Source: Mangifera indica
Lineage: Eukaryota; Streptophyta; Magnoliopsida; Sapindales; Anacardiaceae
DNA length: 64,000 nucleotides
Reading direction: 5' to 3'
Assembly (NCBI RefSeq): GCF_011075055.1
Contig: NC_058150.1
Location: 1,116,001-1,180,000 of the forward strand
The notes under the pieces are model-generated. The model had not been told where the DNA came from. It ran no database searches and was given only the letters and a program-made list of their open reading frames with translations. Position numbers and translations under genes: made by a program. Below, one piece after another: positions 35,410 through 48,194 of the stretch; position 1 is the stretch's first letter, and each line of letters starts with the position of its first letter.

Positions 35410-38400
35410 AGATAAAACTTAAGAGTGAGAGTTAGATTAAAAAATTAAATATTGAGAGTTAATAAAAACTAATAAAATCTAAAAAAAATCCGATATAAAA
35501 TTTTTGGATTTATAATAATATTTTATATATATATATAAAATTAATAATTTTTCAAACTTCAAAAGTTTAATTAATTCATTTTTAACTTTATTTGAGTCTG
35601 TCATTAGTTGTATTTATTCTATTTCTCGTTTCAACATTCGCAACAAAAAATCCAAGTCTTAGGTTAAAATTTTTTTTTCAACATTAGATTTAACTAAAGT
35701 TGAGAAAAATCGAAAAACTCAGCATTTAACAATTAGTTTTTAGAGTATAAACTCTTATCATGTCAAATGGATATCTTAGTAGATTGTTCAGAGTCATTTG
35801 GGGGCATAACCCCCAAAATCTGAGTTGTGAGGGCAGTGTCTAAATTAATAGGAAAACTAATATCACAGCCAAACCAGGTAAATCCGTTTTATTCTGTGTA
35901 TATCAAATAATTTTCAGTCCTCCCCAGGCTTGGGGGTGTAGATTATTATATATTTTGAGAAATCTATTAATTTTCTTAGGCAGTAGTCAGAAAGGAATAT
36001 TGAAATTCAAATGTTGAATTATAATAGTTGAAAGGATGGCATTCCAGATCTTGATTAAAGACTTCGAGTATTTTAATTGCACCAACTCAGAATTTGTCTC
36101 CTTTTTCAACTGGACTATATAGAATAGTCTTATGCAACTTTGAATTGTCATCTTTTTGTTTTCACTAAGCCATCTTGGTCCTATCTTCAACCAAACATAA
36201 TATATATGGTATTATCTCTATTGATATTTGTGAATCTTATGATTATACCTTTAAAAACATCTGATGAGAGAGATAATAAACGTAATTGTATTAATCTAAA
36301 ACTCTTTATTTTGGCTCAATATGAGATTTTTTATATCAACACAACTCTTCATTTGGAAGGTTTGGGACAATATTTTTATTAATGTTGTTTCAATCCTTAT
36401 ATTGTAAAATGTTTACAGCCGTTCTGTTTTGTCTTTCATTCGCTCTCATACTCCAACTAATATGAGATTTGTGGCATCACTGGATAGATTTTTTGGTGGC
36501 TTTCGATTGTGACTTTGCATGGTTTTCTCAAAATAGTTGATTTATTTAGGCGATGCCATGCATCCATAATGTCGGATTGGAAGTTTTCAAATTTATTGGG
36601 TCCATTAATTGCTCTGAATTTTCTTTTCTTCAATTATTTAACTTGTACATATTATTAAAGTTTCTTTCTTTTATTTCAATTTTGTTTTCTGGGTCATAGT
36701 CATCTGCTTTAGTTGACTTTACGATCATGAGCCTCATTAGTGTAATACTCTGAACTAGTCAAAGTCTATGAGCCAAGGAGCTGGGAGTTTGTCTAGCTTT
36801 ATTGCTTCTGTTCTCCTCCTCCTCCTCCACATATTCATTCAAGAACTATTCATATCAAATCACATAGCTGAGTTATCTTCATCTTTAAGCGATTTATTTT
36901 TTTCAAAGGGGATCGGAAAAGAGATCTTATCAACAAATAGATCTGAATAGAGGTTGAACTCAAATCTACGTTTATCTCAAATGAGTTTAAGTTAAAACTC
37001 TAATTTAGACATATTAATTTGAGTTCAAGAGTTTGTTGATATTATCGTATCAAAACTCTCTTCCCGTAATGGCTTTTTTTTTCCAACAACTCTTTTTCAT
37101 CTTCCTAATATTAAATGTTTAGCATTCAAGCCTACTTTGAATTAACTCTTACTGAACTTGATTCAACTTAAATCTATCCCTTAAGTTTTATTGCATAGTT
37201 TGGTTTGGTGATGACCACGTATACCTTGTCAAACATGGATTCACTCTCTAAACAAGTTTTCTCAACCTAACCTCAAGAAAGATTTCATTGACCTTTTCTT
37301 AAACCTTAAAATTCTGTGCATCGTTTCAAAATTTCCTTCAAATCATGCAAAATCCCTATGAAATTTACTTCTGAAAGGTCAAATCCTGAAATAAAATTCT
37401 CCTAATGTGACTGAGCTCTCCTTTCATCAGACTTCTTCTCAAAACCTCCAGTGAAGACAGCTAACCAACCAAAAGCTGCGTCTGTTTTCTACAGTTTCGT
37501 TCAACCAACCAGGCCTCACTCAATGTCGTCCACTAATTCAGAGTCACAAATTCCGTGTACCCAAAATTTTCCCACCTACCAATCTAATAACTCTTCTCTG
37601 AAACCCGGATTAGACTGACTAATTCAACCAGTCTAATCGAGACTCTGGAGAACTCATGGATGGGTAAGGTGGGGAGAGGGGAACTACAATAAATAAGAAT
37701 GGTGGAACTACATTAGAAAGGTTCAACAACTATTACGAGAAAGTTGTTGTTGATGTCTCCCCCCATGATTGACGCAAGTAAATCGAGGACAACGGTAGCC
37801 GACATTGCATGGGTTGGGTAGTGTTAAGTGGAAGCAAGTAAATCTGCCGCAAAATCTCCAAAACCAAAGGTGTATGTCATAATTTCAGAGATTTCACGGG
37901 AGCAAATAGCAAAATAATATTTTAAGTGGGGGTACCCTAAAAGTCTTAAAAATTTAACAAATAAAAATAAATTACTTAGGAAATCCTCTTAATTTAATTC
38001 AACAACCCCTTCAAACAAGATTAAAATATTGTTCATCCTTGACTTTTTCTTTTTCAAATGCAAGACGCATCTAATTCAATTGCTGAAATCAAAATAATTC
38101 TGTCCAACATTGGGAATTATAAATAGAAGTTGAAAAATTCTTTCCTTTGGATTTATGCTTGATTAATCTAAATAATTCCATCTAACATTTTGTAGTCAGA
38201 TTAATCTAAATAATTCAATTTAATTAGTGATTAGATTGCTTGATTTATAGTCAGAGTTTTATTTTAATATTAATGTAAATTTAATATAAAAATATTAATT
38301 TAATGTTTTATAATATATTTTTTTAAAATTAGAAACTTCGTCTATATTGATTAGATAAATAATTTGATATTTTATTCCATCCAAGCGGTACAATTATACA

Positions 38401-38603
38401 GTCTAATCCATTAATTAAAACAATGTTTACGTATACTATACTATGTATGTCACTTTGTATCTTGACGTGGTATTTTCGGCTCGCATTCTACAAGAAAAGC
38501 AATGCCAAACAGATAATAATCATATTATCTCCAACGAATCCACACCAACTACACACCATTTTCACACCTTTATCTTTTCTCCTCCCCTATTCCCATTTCC
38601 TTT
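35410..38603. other. Spacer inside the LRK10-like cluster
   Basis: No transmembrane or kinase exon could be recognised on the plus strand. Frames at 36140-36382 and 36768-36950 have no family. An 18-base phrase GATTAATCTAAATAATTC is repeated at about 38162 and 38201. The last part is the promoter of the gene at 38604. Confidence 0.5.
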
Positions 38604-41029
38604 ATGGATCCTCATCCTCTCTACTACTTCACCTTCAAACCTTTTCTTTATCAATGTATATTTCTCTTCATCGTCATCACCTTATGCCACTATACTGTCT
38701 CTGATGACTCAAAATTCCAGGCCTGTGAACCAAAAACCTGTGGCAAGAACCTCACAATAAAGTACCCTTTTTGGATTTCTGGTGAACAACAATCTTACTG
38801 CGGCTACCCCAACTTTGAAATCACCTGCAATGGCCAAAAACCAATACTCAACATTTCATATGAAGATTACATCATCAAAGATATCTTCTATGAAAACAGT
38901 TCACTTCGTCTGGCCAACTCTATAGCCTTTGAGGAATCCTGTCCAACTCCACTTTCCAACCTTACTCTTAATCGAACCCCATTCAATTTCATCTCTGGAA
39001 AAAAAGACTTCTTCTTCTGGTACAATTGCTCCCAGAATCCGCCTGCTGGTGCTGCGTATCCTGTTGGTTGTGCAGGTGATGAGAATTCACGGAACTTTTC
39101 TTTTGCTGGCTTTTACGAGAAAACGTTTATGAATTATTCGTGTGAGTCCCTTGTTAAAGTGCCCCTGAATGTGGAAAACGGCACCAATTTGTTGGAGAAT
39201 TATACCGAAATTTTGAAGATGGGACTCGTCTTGAATTGGATTGCACATAGTTGCAGCAATTGTGAGGCAAGTGGTGGGCGATGTGGGTTCGACAATAATG
39301 AATTCGTTTGCTTTTGCAGAGATAAAACTCATCATAAAACATGCCGTGATGGTAATTTTTTCAGCATTTTTTCCATTTCTCTTGTTTCTTCTATCAATGT
39401 TCTTGACTACTGACTGAACCAGTAGTCTCTCCTATTTTCAAGATGTTGTTCATACTCCTCGGTGTTACTTTCGATTAGTCTATAGGAACTTCTTATCTTA
39501 AGATGTTCATACATATCCAATAGTTACAGTGACTGGAATGCCTACTGGGGTTCCATAAATTCTCATGTAGTTTTGATTCAAACTGATTGTTTTTGTGTCT
39601 AACTTTTTCTTTACTGTGAATGATTCAGGCAGTACTCTTAATTTGCCCTTGAAGATTGGCATTGGTAATACGGATTTAAGTATTGTATTGCTGTTAAAAC
39701 TTTCATCAGATCGGACTTCGAATTTCAGAATTTTCTCATGTTTCTCTCTTCCCTTAACAGGTTTTGGTTCAGTTTTCCTAGGCATGGGTTTAATGGGCAT
39801 TGCCTGCCTTTTCTACCTTCGTCGCAAAAAACAGAAAGATGCTACTTCATCCTATGTCTCCCGCAGTGTTTACTCTAAATCCTCGTCAATGGCGGATCCT
39901 GAGAAGGGAGATGACTTCCTTGGAGTTCAGATTTTCACCTATAATGAACTTGAAAAGGCTACCAATAATTTTGATTCTGATAAACAGCTTGGTGATGGAG
40001 GCTTTGGCACTGTATATTATGGTAAGAAAAGATTAGTCTTTGCTGATTATAACGGATAAATTCATTGCAATTTGAACTTGTTTATGCTCATCATTACTAG
40101 GCAAGCTCGAAGATGGACGTTCTGTTGCAGTCAAGCGTTTGTATGAAAGCAATTACAAGAGACTTGAACAATTCATGAATGAAGTTGAGATCCTAGCTCG
40201 GTTGCGCCACCAAAATCTTGTCTCTCTTTATGGCTGTACCTCGCGCCACAGCCGTGAACTATTGCTTGTGTATGATTACCTCCCCAATGGCACCGTTGCT
40301 GATCATCTACATGGTCCTCGTGCCAAACCAGGCGCACTGCCTTGGCCAACTAGACTGAAAATCGCCAAAGAGACTGCAAGTGCATTGACTTATCTTCATG
40401 CTTCTGAAATCATCCACCGCGATGTGAAAACCAACAACATTCTCCTGGACAACAATTTCTGTGTCAAGGTTGCAGATTTTGGCCTTTCACGTCTCTTCCC
40501 AACCGATGTCACCCACATTTCAACAGCTCCACAGGGCACTCCCGGTTATGTTGATCCAGAATATCACCAATGCTACCAGCTTACAAACAAGAGTGACGTT
40601 TTCAGCTTTGGGGTAGTCCTGATTGAGCTAATATCATCCAAACCGGCAGTTGACATCACTAGACGTCGACACGAGATTAACTTGTCGAATATGGCAATCA
40701 ACAAGATCCAAAACAAGGCATTGCATGAGCTTGTCGACCCAACTCTTGGGTTTGATACAGACTATAAGGTGAGAAAAATGATAAATGCAGTAGCAGAGCT
40801 AGCATTTCAGTGCCTGCAAGGTGAGAAGGACCTGAGGCCATTTATGGCAGATCTCTTGGAGACTTTACGGGGTATAATCAGCGATGGATACGATCAACAA
40901 AAGGCAGAAGAAATGGACATTCCATCAGATGATATTGGATTGTTACAGAGTGGATCACTAGCAGTTTCCCCAGATTCTGTTACTGTCAGATGGAGCAGCA
41001 CAAGAACAACACCTAATACCAGTAGTTAA
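38604..41029 (+). CDS. LRK10L-1-type receptor-like serine/threonine kinase
   Basis: Exons are 38604-39351, 39629-39664, 39761-40021 and 40101-41029, giving 1974 nt and 657 residues. Exon 1 encodes the signal peptide and ectodomain: GUB_WAK_bind with IKYPFWISGEQQSYCGYPNF, and WAK-associated CSNCEASGGRCGF and FVCFCRDKTHH. Exon 2 is only 36 nt. Exon 3 holds the membrane helix (FGSVFLGMGLMGIACLFYL) and a basic stop-transfer RRKKQK. The kinase has GDGGFGTVYYG, the VAVKR lysine, IIHRDVKTNNILLD (RD type), DFGLSR and GTPGYVDPEY. All introns are phase 1. Family members are plasma-membrane receptors linked to rust resistance, ABA and drought responses; the ligand here is unknown. The subdomain IX motif reads DVFSFGVVL, where DVYSFG is usual, a mild change. 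Confidence 0.95.
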
Positions 41030-42553
41030 TACATTTTGGCTGGTGTCTTGAATGAAATGTATGTAAATACTTAGGGTTTATAAGCATAAATTGAGGCAAA
41101 ATCACTACCTGGTCAATGGGCATTTTCCCCCCACTTTCTATTAACCAACGGCCTAATTAACAGATTGTTTATATTCATTCTCCTCCTCTTGATTGTACCT
41201 CTGTGTTTGGTGAAGTAAAATTTTTATTCCTTGTAAGCAGAGTTGAGTTACGCGTAATATGATGTCCCATTATCATCTTAATCAAATTATTCTTTGAGTT
41301 GTGGCATAACTTTCCTTTTTTTTGAAAAAAAATTTATTTGAGTCAACTATCCTTTTAGAACTGAACCGATTACACTAAATAGATGAAACGTGGATTCAAT
41401 AACCGAATCTACAACTATTGTACTACCTAAATCAAGAGTTAGAGTTCAATCTTGATATGTCCTTGTGGATGTGGCATAACTTTCTTTTTTCAGGCTTTGT
41501 TTCATTTGCAGTACATTAGACAGAAAGCTACATTAACACAATACTGGGAAATTTTCCGAGGGAAACCTTGGATACTTTATATTTTAAATCCTGATTGATC
41601 ATCATAAATAAGTGTTTGAATGTAAAATTTTCCCTTCAATTCATCATGCTTGTTCATATACTCTGTTTCTTGTACATTACATTTTAACTTCACTGAAAAT
41701 TTCATTCTTCTTGTTTCTTCACTCCCCTTGAGATTACTGTCATTATAGTTGTATGGTGGTAACCCAAATTCTATAAAAAAGAATTCAAAAAGTGTGACTT
41801 CAAAATATAAATTTCCAATGAGATTACTAGTGATAGTAGAGAGATTAGGCCGATATTGTTGCAGTATAGACTTCATGACTTAACAAATAAAATTATCATT
41901 ATACTAAGTAAATACAACGTGCAGTGGGTAGAATAATATCCTGTCAGCAAAACATCTACGACCTATTAAAAACATGTGACATATAAATACATGTATCAAG
42001 TATCTTCCAAACGGGTGTTTGCATTCAAAAGTTGTATTTAAATTGCATGTAAGAGAGAGAATGAGTGTGCCAAAATATGGAGAGCTTAAAGATACTGTTA
42101 TCTTTGTCTTCTAGCCTTCTTCATCCATACTGAACCGTGTATTAAAGGCCATTAACAATTGTACATGAACTATGATTTCTTAACTATAAATATTTGCAAT
42201 CTCAAATACATACATAGACTTCGATGGAAACCTATTGATTTTACTTTCTAAGGAATATATGACATGGAAGAGGTTGAAGAATATATTTATATCATTATAT
42301 ACAAAGAGAAATTCTCTAGTCAAGATATTCAGATTTTAATCATATCAGTACTTTTTTAAATCACTGATAGATTTTTATTTATAAAATATCATTTTAAAGT
42401 AACGAAGGAACCTAACGGTATTTAAATATCAATCTGACAACATTAATATCAGAATATATTGACTAGAGAATTTTCGAATACGCTAATCACTACATAGAAC
42501 TAAAGGACTTAGATGGACATGGCCATAAAAGGCAGGAAGAGTGAAAAGTTGTG
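41030..42553. other. Convergent intergenic region between two receptor kinases
   Basis: This holds the 3' ends of both neighbouring receptor-kinase genes. A minus-strand frame at 41577-41876 would encode 99 residues starting MKSILQQYRPNL; I do not recognise it and found no supporting context. The rest is AT-rich. Confidence 0.5.
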
Positions 42554-45472
42554 TCAAGAGTCGGGCGTTGTTGAAGAATATATTGATGCATTTGAAGAAT
42601 ATATGGATAGTGCTAGAGGTAAAGATAGGTAAGGCTCTGGTGGAATTTTCAAGGCTTCAATGCTTCCCTGCAGCATGTCTATCACCTTATTCATGGATGG
42701 CCTATCAGATGGCCGAGTCTGTATGCACCACAAGCCTACAATAATCATCCTCTTCGCAATCTCATTTTCCTGGCTGCCATTAGCACCTGGCCATTTCAAC
42801 TCATTGCCCTGTTCCACATGCATGTAAATCCAATGAGGAAAAATTGTTTCGTTGGTATGAATCTCCCCAGCTTCGATCTTTCTTCTTCCTCCAACCATCT
42901 CCAGCACCATGGTTCCATAGCTGTAGACGTCAGACTTATGGGAAACTTCTCCGAAGTTCCTGTTGAACACTTCCGGAGCAATGTACCCAATTGTTCCCCT
43001 AGCCTCCAGTATCGAAACAATGCTGTCTTTTTTCAAGCACAGCTTTGCCAGGCCAAAATCAGAGATCTTAGGACAAAAATCTTCATCAAGAAGAATGTTA
43101 TGAGGTTTTATGTCAAAATGCAGAATCCTTGTGTTGCAGCCACGGTGTAAATACTCTAGCCCTCGAGCTATCCCTAATGCAATGGAGAACATTTGTTCCA
43201 ATCCTAAAACCAGAGAAGTCTTGGGATCTTCCTGGTTGTATATGAATTTATCTAGGGACCCATTTGACATAAACTCATAGATGAGAGCTCTTTTGTCACC
43301 TTCTAAACAAAAACCCAGTAGAGTGACAATATTAACATGGGATGTTTTACTAATGGTGGCCACTTCGTTAATGAACTCTTGGCCATTTCCTTTGGATGTA
43401 TTCAGGAGCTTTACTGCAACAAGATGACCATCTGGTAACTTCCCTTTGTACACACCGCCATACCCTCCTTGGCCGAGTTTATCTTTGAACGAGTTGGTCA
43501 TCTTCTTCACCTCTGAAAAGTAGTACCGTTTGGGAGCTAGAGGTCCACAATCTCTGATAAAGGCCTCAATATCTCTGTCACTCTTCCTTATAAACCTCGA
43601 AAGGGATCTTGGCATGAATAATGAGATATCCTTCCTTACCAGAAGGTACAAAATTGCACAAATAATGGTCATTCCCATTATAGCAGCACCAATACTGATA
43701 TTCCTGACAATGTTCTTTCTAGTGGCCACTTCAGAACCTGTATTATTCAATGTAATATCATAAAGTTATACAACTTTACATGTACATAAGATACATAAGA
43801 CAATTTTTTAACTCATGAATAGTATCTTAGCCTATTGTTTTATTTCGGTAATCACAAGTTTACAACCAGTCTTTCTTAAAATATCCAAAGCAATACAGAA
43901 CACTTAGATTTCCACCACTATTTGAGAGGTTTTTAAAATATTATCTGTTTTAGATATAAAATTTATTATTATAACCCAAAAAGGTTAGAATTTTTTAACT
44001 GGTATATATTCATTTTTCATTCTTAAGTATAGTAGTTAAGTCACGTATCGTATTGTATATTGAAAATCAAATTTTTTATATTATGTATTATATTGTATTA
44101 CATGATACGTTTTTGAAAAATAATATAACAAAATATTTAAAAACTTTAATTGACATACCATCATTTAGAAAATATCACAATCATTCTTAAAATTACAAAA
44201 TTTTCTCATATATATTTATATAATATCTTTATTTTCGCTAAAAATAGATATTCATTTATATCAATAATATATATCATATATATAATTTTTTATCTAAATT
44301 ATATTGTATAATGTATTATAAAAATGCTAAACCAATGCTACTTATATGTGCATTAGTTTTATAGGTCAGGTGGAAAAATACAGAGCCAGCAAAGGCAGGT
44401 CTTAGCTGAGGTCATATCTCATAGACTTTTCTTCAAAACCCTGACGTCACCTAATGCCCGAGTAAATGGGTTGTTGATCAATGAAGAAGGACAAAAATGA
44501 CTCAAAATGTGAACGCCTTGGCGAAGCCAATGACCAATCACAAAGGATGGAGCATAAGAGTAATGCTCTATATATATACTTTTAAACATGTGAATAAGTG
44601 TGTATATATATATAAAATATAATATCTTATTATATAATTAAATATTATTTTAATTTAAAATAAATTAATCATACCATAATACAAATTAAAAATATATTAA
44701 TTTGTATACCTGGACAGGTTTGATCGTGAGGCTGATCACGGCAGAGGCACAGAAATGGCTCTGAATTTGACGGATTCGACCCACAAACCCCTTGAGAACT
44801 TATGCACGCAGAACATGATTCATTGTCAGCATTATACTTCATATCCACATCTTCATTCAAAGCCTCTCCCAGTTCTCCGGCTACAAGACGATTCTGGTTA
44901 ACTTCATCCAACACAATAGGGACTCTGATGACCTTGCTACAGTTGTTGCTAAGATTTTTCAGTAGCTCCCTTCCCTCGACTGCGTAAAAGCCCGTTCTCA
45001 CTTCATTTCCTTCTACTTCGCAAGTGAACGTGTTCAAATCCGACTGCGAGAAATTTCCATGGCAGTTGTAGAACAAGCTGAGTTTGGCAATTCCAGGGCC
45101 GTAGCTGAAGAGTGTTTCGTTGAAAGTGATCGTTTCCCGGAATAGCTGAGAGCAAGAAGAGGGGAAAAGAACGTTTCTGAAAATGGTCATGAGTTGAAGT
45201 TCACGATTGATTCGTGAAACATTGAATCCTTCGAACCCAGAACGTAAAGTTGGGAACTCTCCTTCTTGACAGTCGAGCTGGAACCCTTCACGGCCGCAGT
45301 ATGGAGACCGATCGTCCCCCCAGAAAGGATAATCGATATCCCCTATGACTCCACAGTTGTATGGAGTTCTGCAAGTCAAGTACCTCTGATCGTCTCCAGA
45401 GAGAGAGGAAGGGATGGCGATCAAGATGATGAAGTGAAGAAGAAGATGGGTATTCATTTTGTGAAAGCTCAT
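42554..45472 (-). CDS. LRK10L-2-type receptor-like kinase, non-RD
   Basis: Two exons on the minus strand, 45472-44710 and 43737-42554, are joined across a 972-bp phase-1 intron to give 1947 nt and 648 residues. Exon 1 has a signal peptide (LLLHFIILIAIPSSLSG), GUB_WAK_bind (DIDYPFWGDDRSPYCGREGF) and the WAK-associated region (CSACISSQGVCGSN, CLCRDQPHDQTCPG). Exon 2 opens GSEVATRKNIV, then a membrane helix (SIGAAIMGMTIICAILYLLV) and a kinase. The kinase shows GQGGYGGVYKG, the VAVKLL lysine, ILHFDIKPHNILLD, DFGLAK and GTIGYIAPEV. The Arg before the catalytic Asp is Phe (HFD), marking the non-RD class common among immune receptors of the PR5K/LRK10L-2 group. It is inverted relative to, and convergent with, the RD-type gene at 38604-41029. 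Confidence 0.95.
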
Positions 45473-48194
45473 TGGCTAGAAGGAGTTGTTGGCTGCTTAA
45501 TGAATTTGGTAGTTTAATTTGTTTTAAATAAAATGGAACATCCACTAAAATATAAGGGAGAGAGTAAAGGCAGATGGCTGTTGAATTTAATTTAATTTTT
45601 TGACCTGGACTTTTGGAGTGTTAGTTGGGGCAATTTGTGTGGCAAATAATTTCCGGAAAGTCCATTCTTAGGAGACTATCAGAAAGTTCTATTTGGTACC
45701 TAGACCGTCAGATATGGTACCCGAATCCAGGAAAAAGCATTCCAAACAAAGAATCAAGAGCTCCAAGTGAGGTAAACGGGCGTTCTAAGCATGGTAGCTA
45801 ATTAGAACGAGGTCGTTTTATTTTACTAACTGTTTATTAATCATTCTAAAAACTTTTTAGTTGTTCTAATTTGAAACATGTATATTCTATTCAAATCAAA
45901 CATTCCATCAAATGAAACTATCGTTCCGTTGAAAAGCAAATTTTTGTTGTTCACAAATTTCATAAGTAACGAAAGAGGCACTTATTTGAGTGTCGAGGGT
46001 TTAGAATTATACACTTGATATCCAAAAGAGTTATCAATTTGTTGCATTCTCTTTACAGTTAAACTACAATATAATAAATTCCTTCATCATTTACTTGCGA
46101 TTTTTCTCAATTTGAGTTTCCCCATAAATTTTTCTATGTCCTTTTTCTTGCCCTATTTTGTGGATTGTTTCGTTTAATTAAAAATTAATTAGTTTTCCTT
46201 ATAACACAGATATTATTAATATTTGTGTATCTAGCTATATTCAACTAATATTCCTAAAGGTTATTTTAAATTGTAATAGATAAAGTGCTTGCAACATGTA
46301 ATTTATAAAGATTTTTCTTCTCTTTAACATAGGTTTGACAAGTCTAATTGCATTTGGGGTTGAAATTGAATCAAATTGAGTTGAGTTAAACGAGGACTAT
46401 TGAGGTCAAACTTGACTTGATTCAATTTATGCAAGGTTCAAGCTTAAATTCTAAATAAGAGTTATTTACTCAAGTTTGATTTGTAAAATTATAATTAAAT
46501 TTTATAGCTTTTATATTTACCAATTATCATTATATATTCAAAGTTTGATATAAAAGCTTATAAGCTGGATATTAGATTTTTGGATATAAGTGTAATATAT
46601 TAAACTTTTATAAGTTTATTGATATTGTTCATTGACCCGAGAAATAACGAGCTCGAACTGGGCCATGTATAATGCTCAAACTTGAGCGAGATTCTCATTT
46701 GTTCAAGCTTCAAAGTCATGTAGATATGGAAAGATATGGTTTCATGCGTTAATGTTGAATTTGTGAGAAAATACTACTAAGTGTATCATGTGGTAACCGG
46801 TAGGAAAGCTTCAAAGGAGGAGAAGAAATTAAATTTAAAGTCATGGAGGAAATTTTACGGGGCTTTATCAGACATTTGTTAAACAAATAGGAAGCGGCTG
46901 CTTCTTCTTCTCTCATAGACTTTGATTTTTTTTCCCATTATCACAATCACAGGTAATCATCTACTCTCTACTTTTGGCTTTATTATATGACTCTTTTGGA
47001 TTCTCAGGAGACCCAACTGTGAATTAATTTAATTCACAATCAAATTAATTAATTCTGTAAAAAAATATAACTTCTAGGACAACTTTATGTCTACGGTGAT
47101 TTGCCGGCCGGTCCTTCTATTGCCTAGTTAAGAAAGCAAAATTGGTGCTGATGAGTTGCTTGATTCTTAATTTCCTATTACCAACTACGTATATACATCC
47201 AGTAATTTATCTCTTTTGTTAATCGATTCATGTCCTAGTCTTGTTATTAAGGTTTTCGAAACATCTAGGATGAACATCGGACAACGAGTTAGCAAATCTC
47301 ATACTCGAACTCTATGTAGTTTATAAAGAAGAATGCTTTCTTGCTATATAATTTCATCAAAGGAGGACACAATTGAATTTTATGAGAGAACACCTTCATA
47401 ACAGTCATCTAACAAGATGTTAATTTATCTTATTAATAAAATTATAGTAGGTATAAAAAAAAGTCTTGCATATAAGTAGAAGAAAAAGAGACAGGGAAGA
47501 AGAAAAACTTGCATATAACATATCTTGTACATATGTATTCTAATCATTAGACTAAACCAACGAAGAAATATTGTGTCTCATATTCTTGTTTACTCATTTC
47601 AATTTATCCTCTCATATAATTATAAAATATTTATTCAAATCTTCTCAAATTTTAATCATTATTATCGTAACATATTTTATACGAAACTCTAAATTTTATT
47701 CATCATTACTAATGAGAAATCGCACCGTTAATAAAATTTTTTAGAAACAAATTTATTTATCTCTCTTTCAAATGTGTGCCAATAGAATTGTATCAATTTG
47801 TCACTTTGTTCACACGGCCTTGGAAGAGAGGGCATTTATATTTACCATGAGTTCCTTAAGCATCAAGTTTTGCCATTCTGTTCATGAAGGAGACCTCTGT
47901 TTTATTTTCCATGGATTATGTCAGTGGTGTGGATGTGTAATCAAAGTATCTTGGCAGCCAAGTTTGTATACTTTTTGGGTATTAGCACATATGATATACA
48001 AATACAATATGATACAAATGAAAAATAATACATATCTTAAAATATATTAAAAATGGATATGATATAATTCATGTTATATGATATAATATATATTATCGAT
48101 ATATCATTACATATTTTTTAATAAATGGTAACTTAATAGAGTTGTATATATGAAATTCTAAAATTAAAAAAAATCAGTGAATTCATTTTGAAAA
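45473..48194. other. Upstream region of the non-RD receptor kinase and spacer
   Basis: No gene is recognised. A dispersed repeat of the CAAGTTTGATTTG/CTCAAACTTGAG type lies at about 46330-46700. A frame at 47772-48050 (92 residues) has no known family. Palindromic AT segments lie near 48000-48120. Confidence 0.5.

Noticed and set aside
41577..41876. 99-residue minus-strand frame between the two receptor kinases
   Set aside because: Plausible composition but no family, no splice partners and no promoter context that I can support.
47772..48050. 92-residue plus-strand frame
   Set aside because: No recognisable domain; runs into AT-rich repeat sequence.
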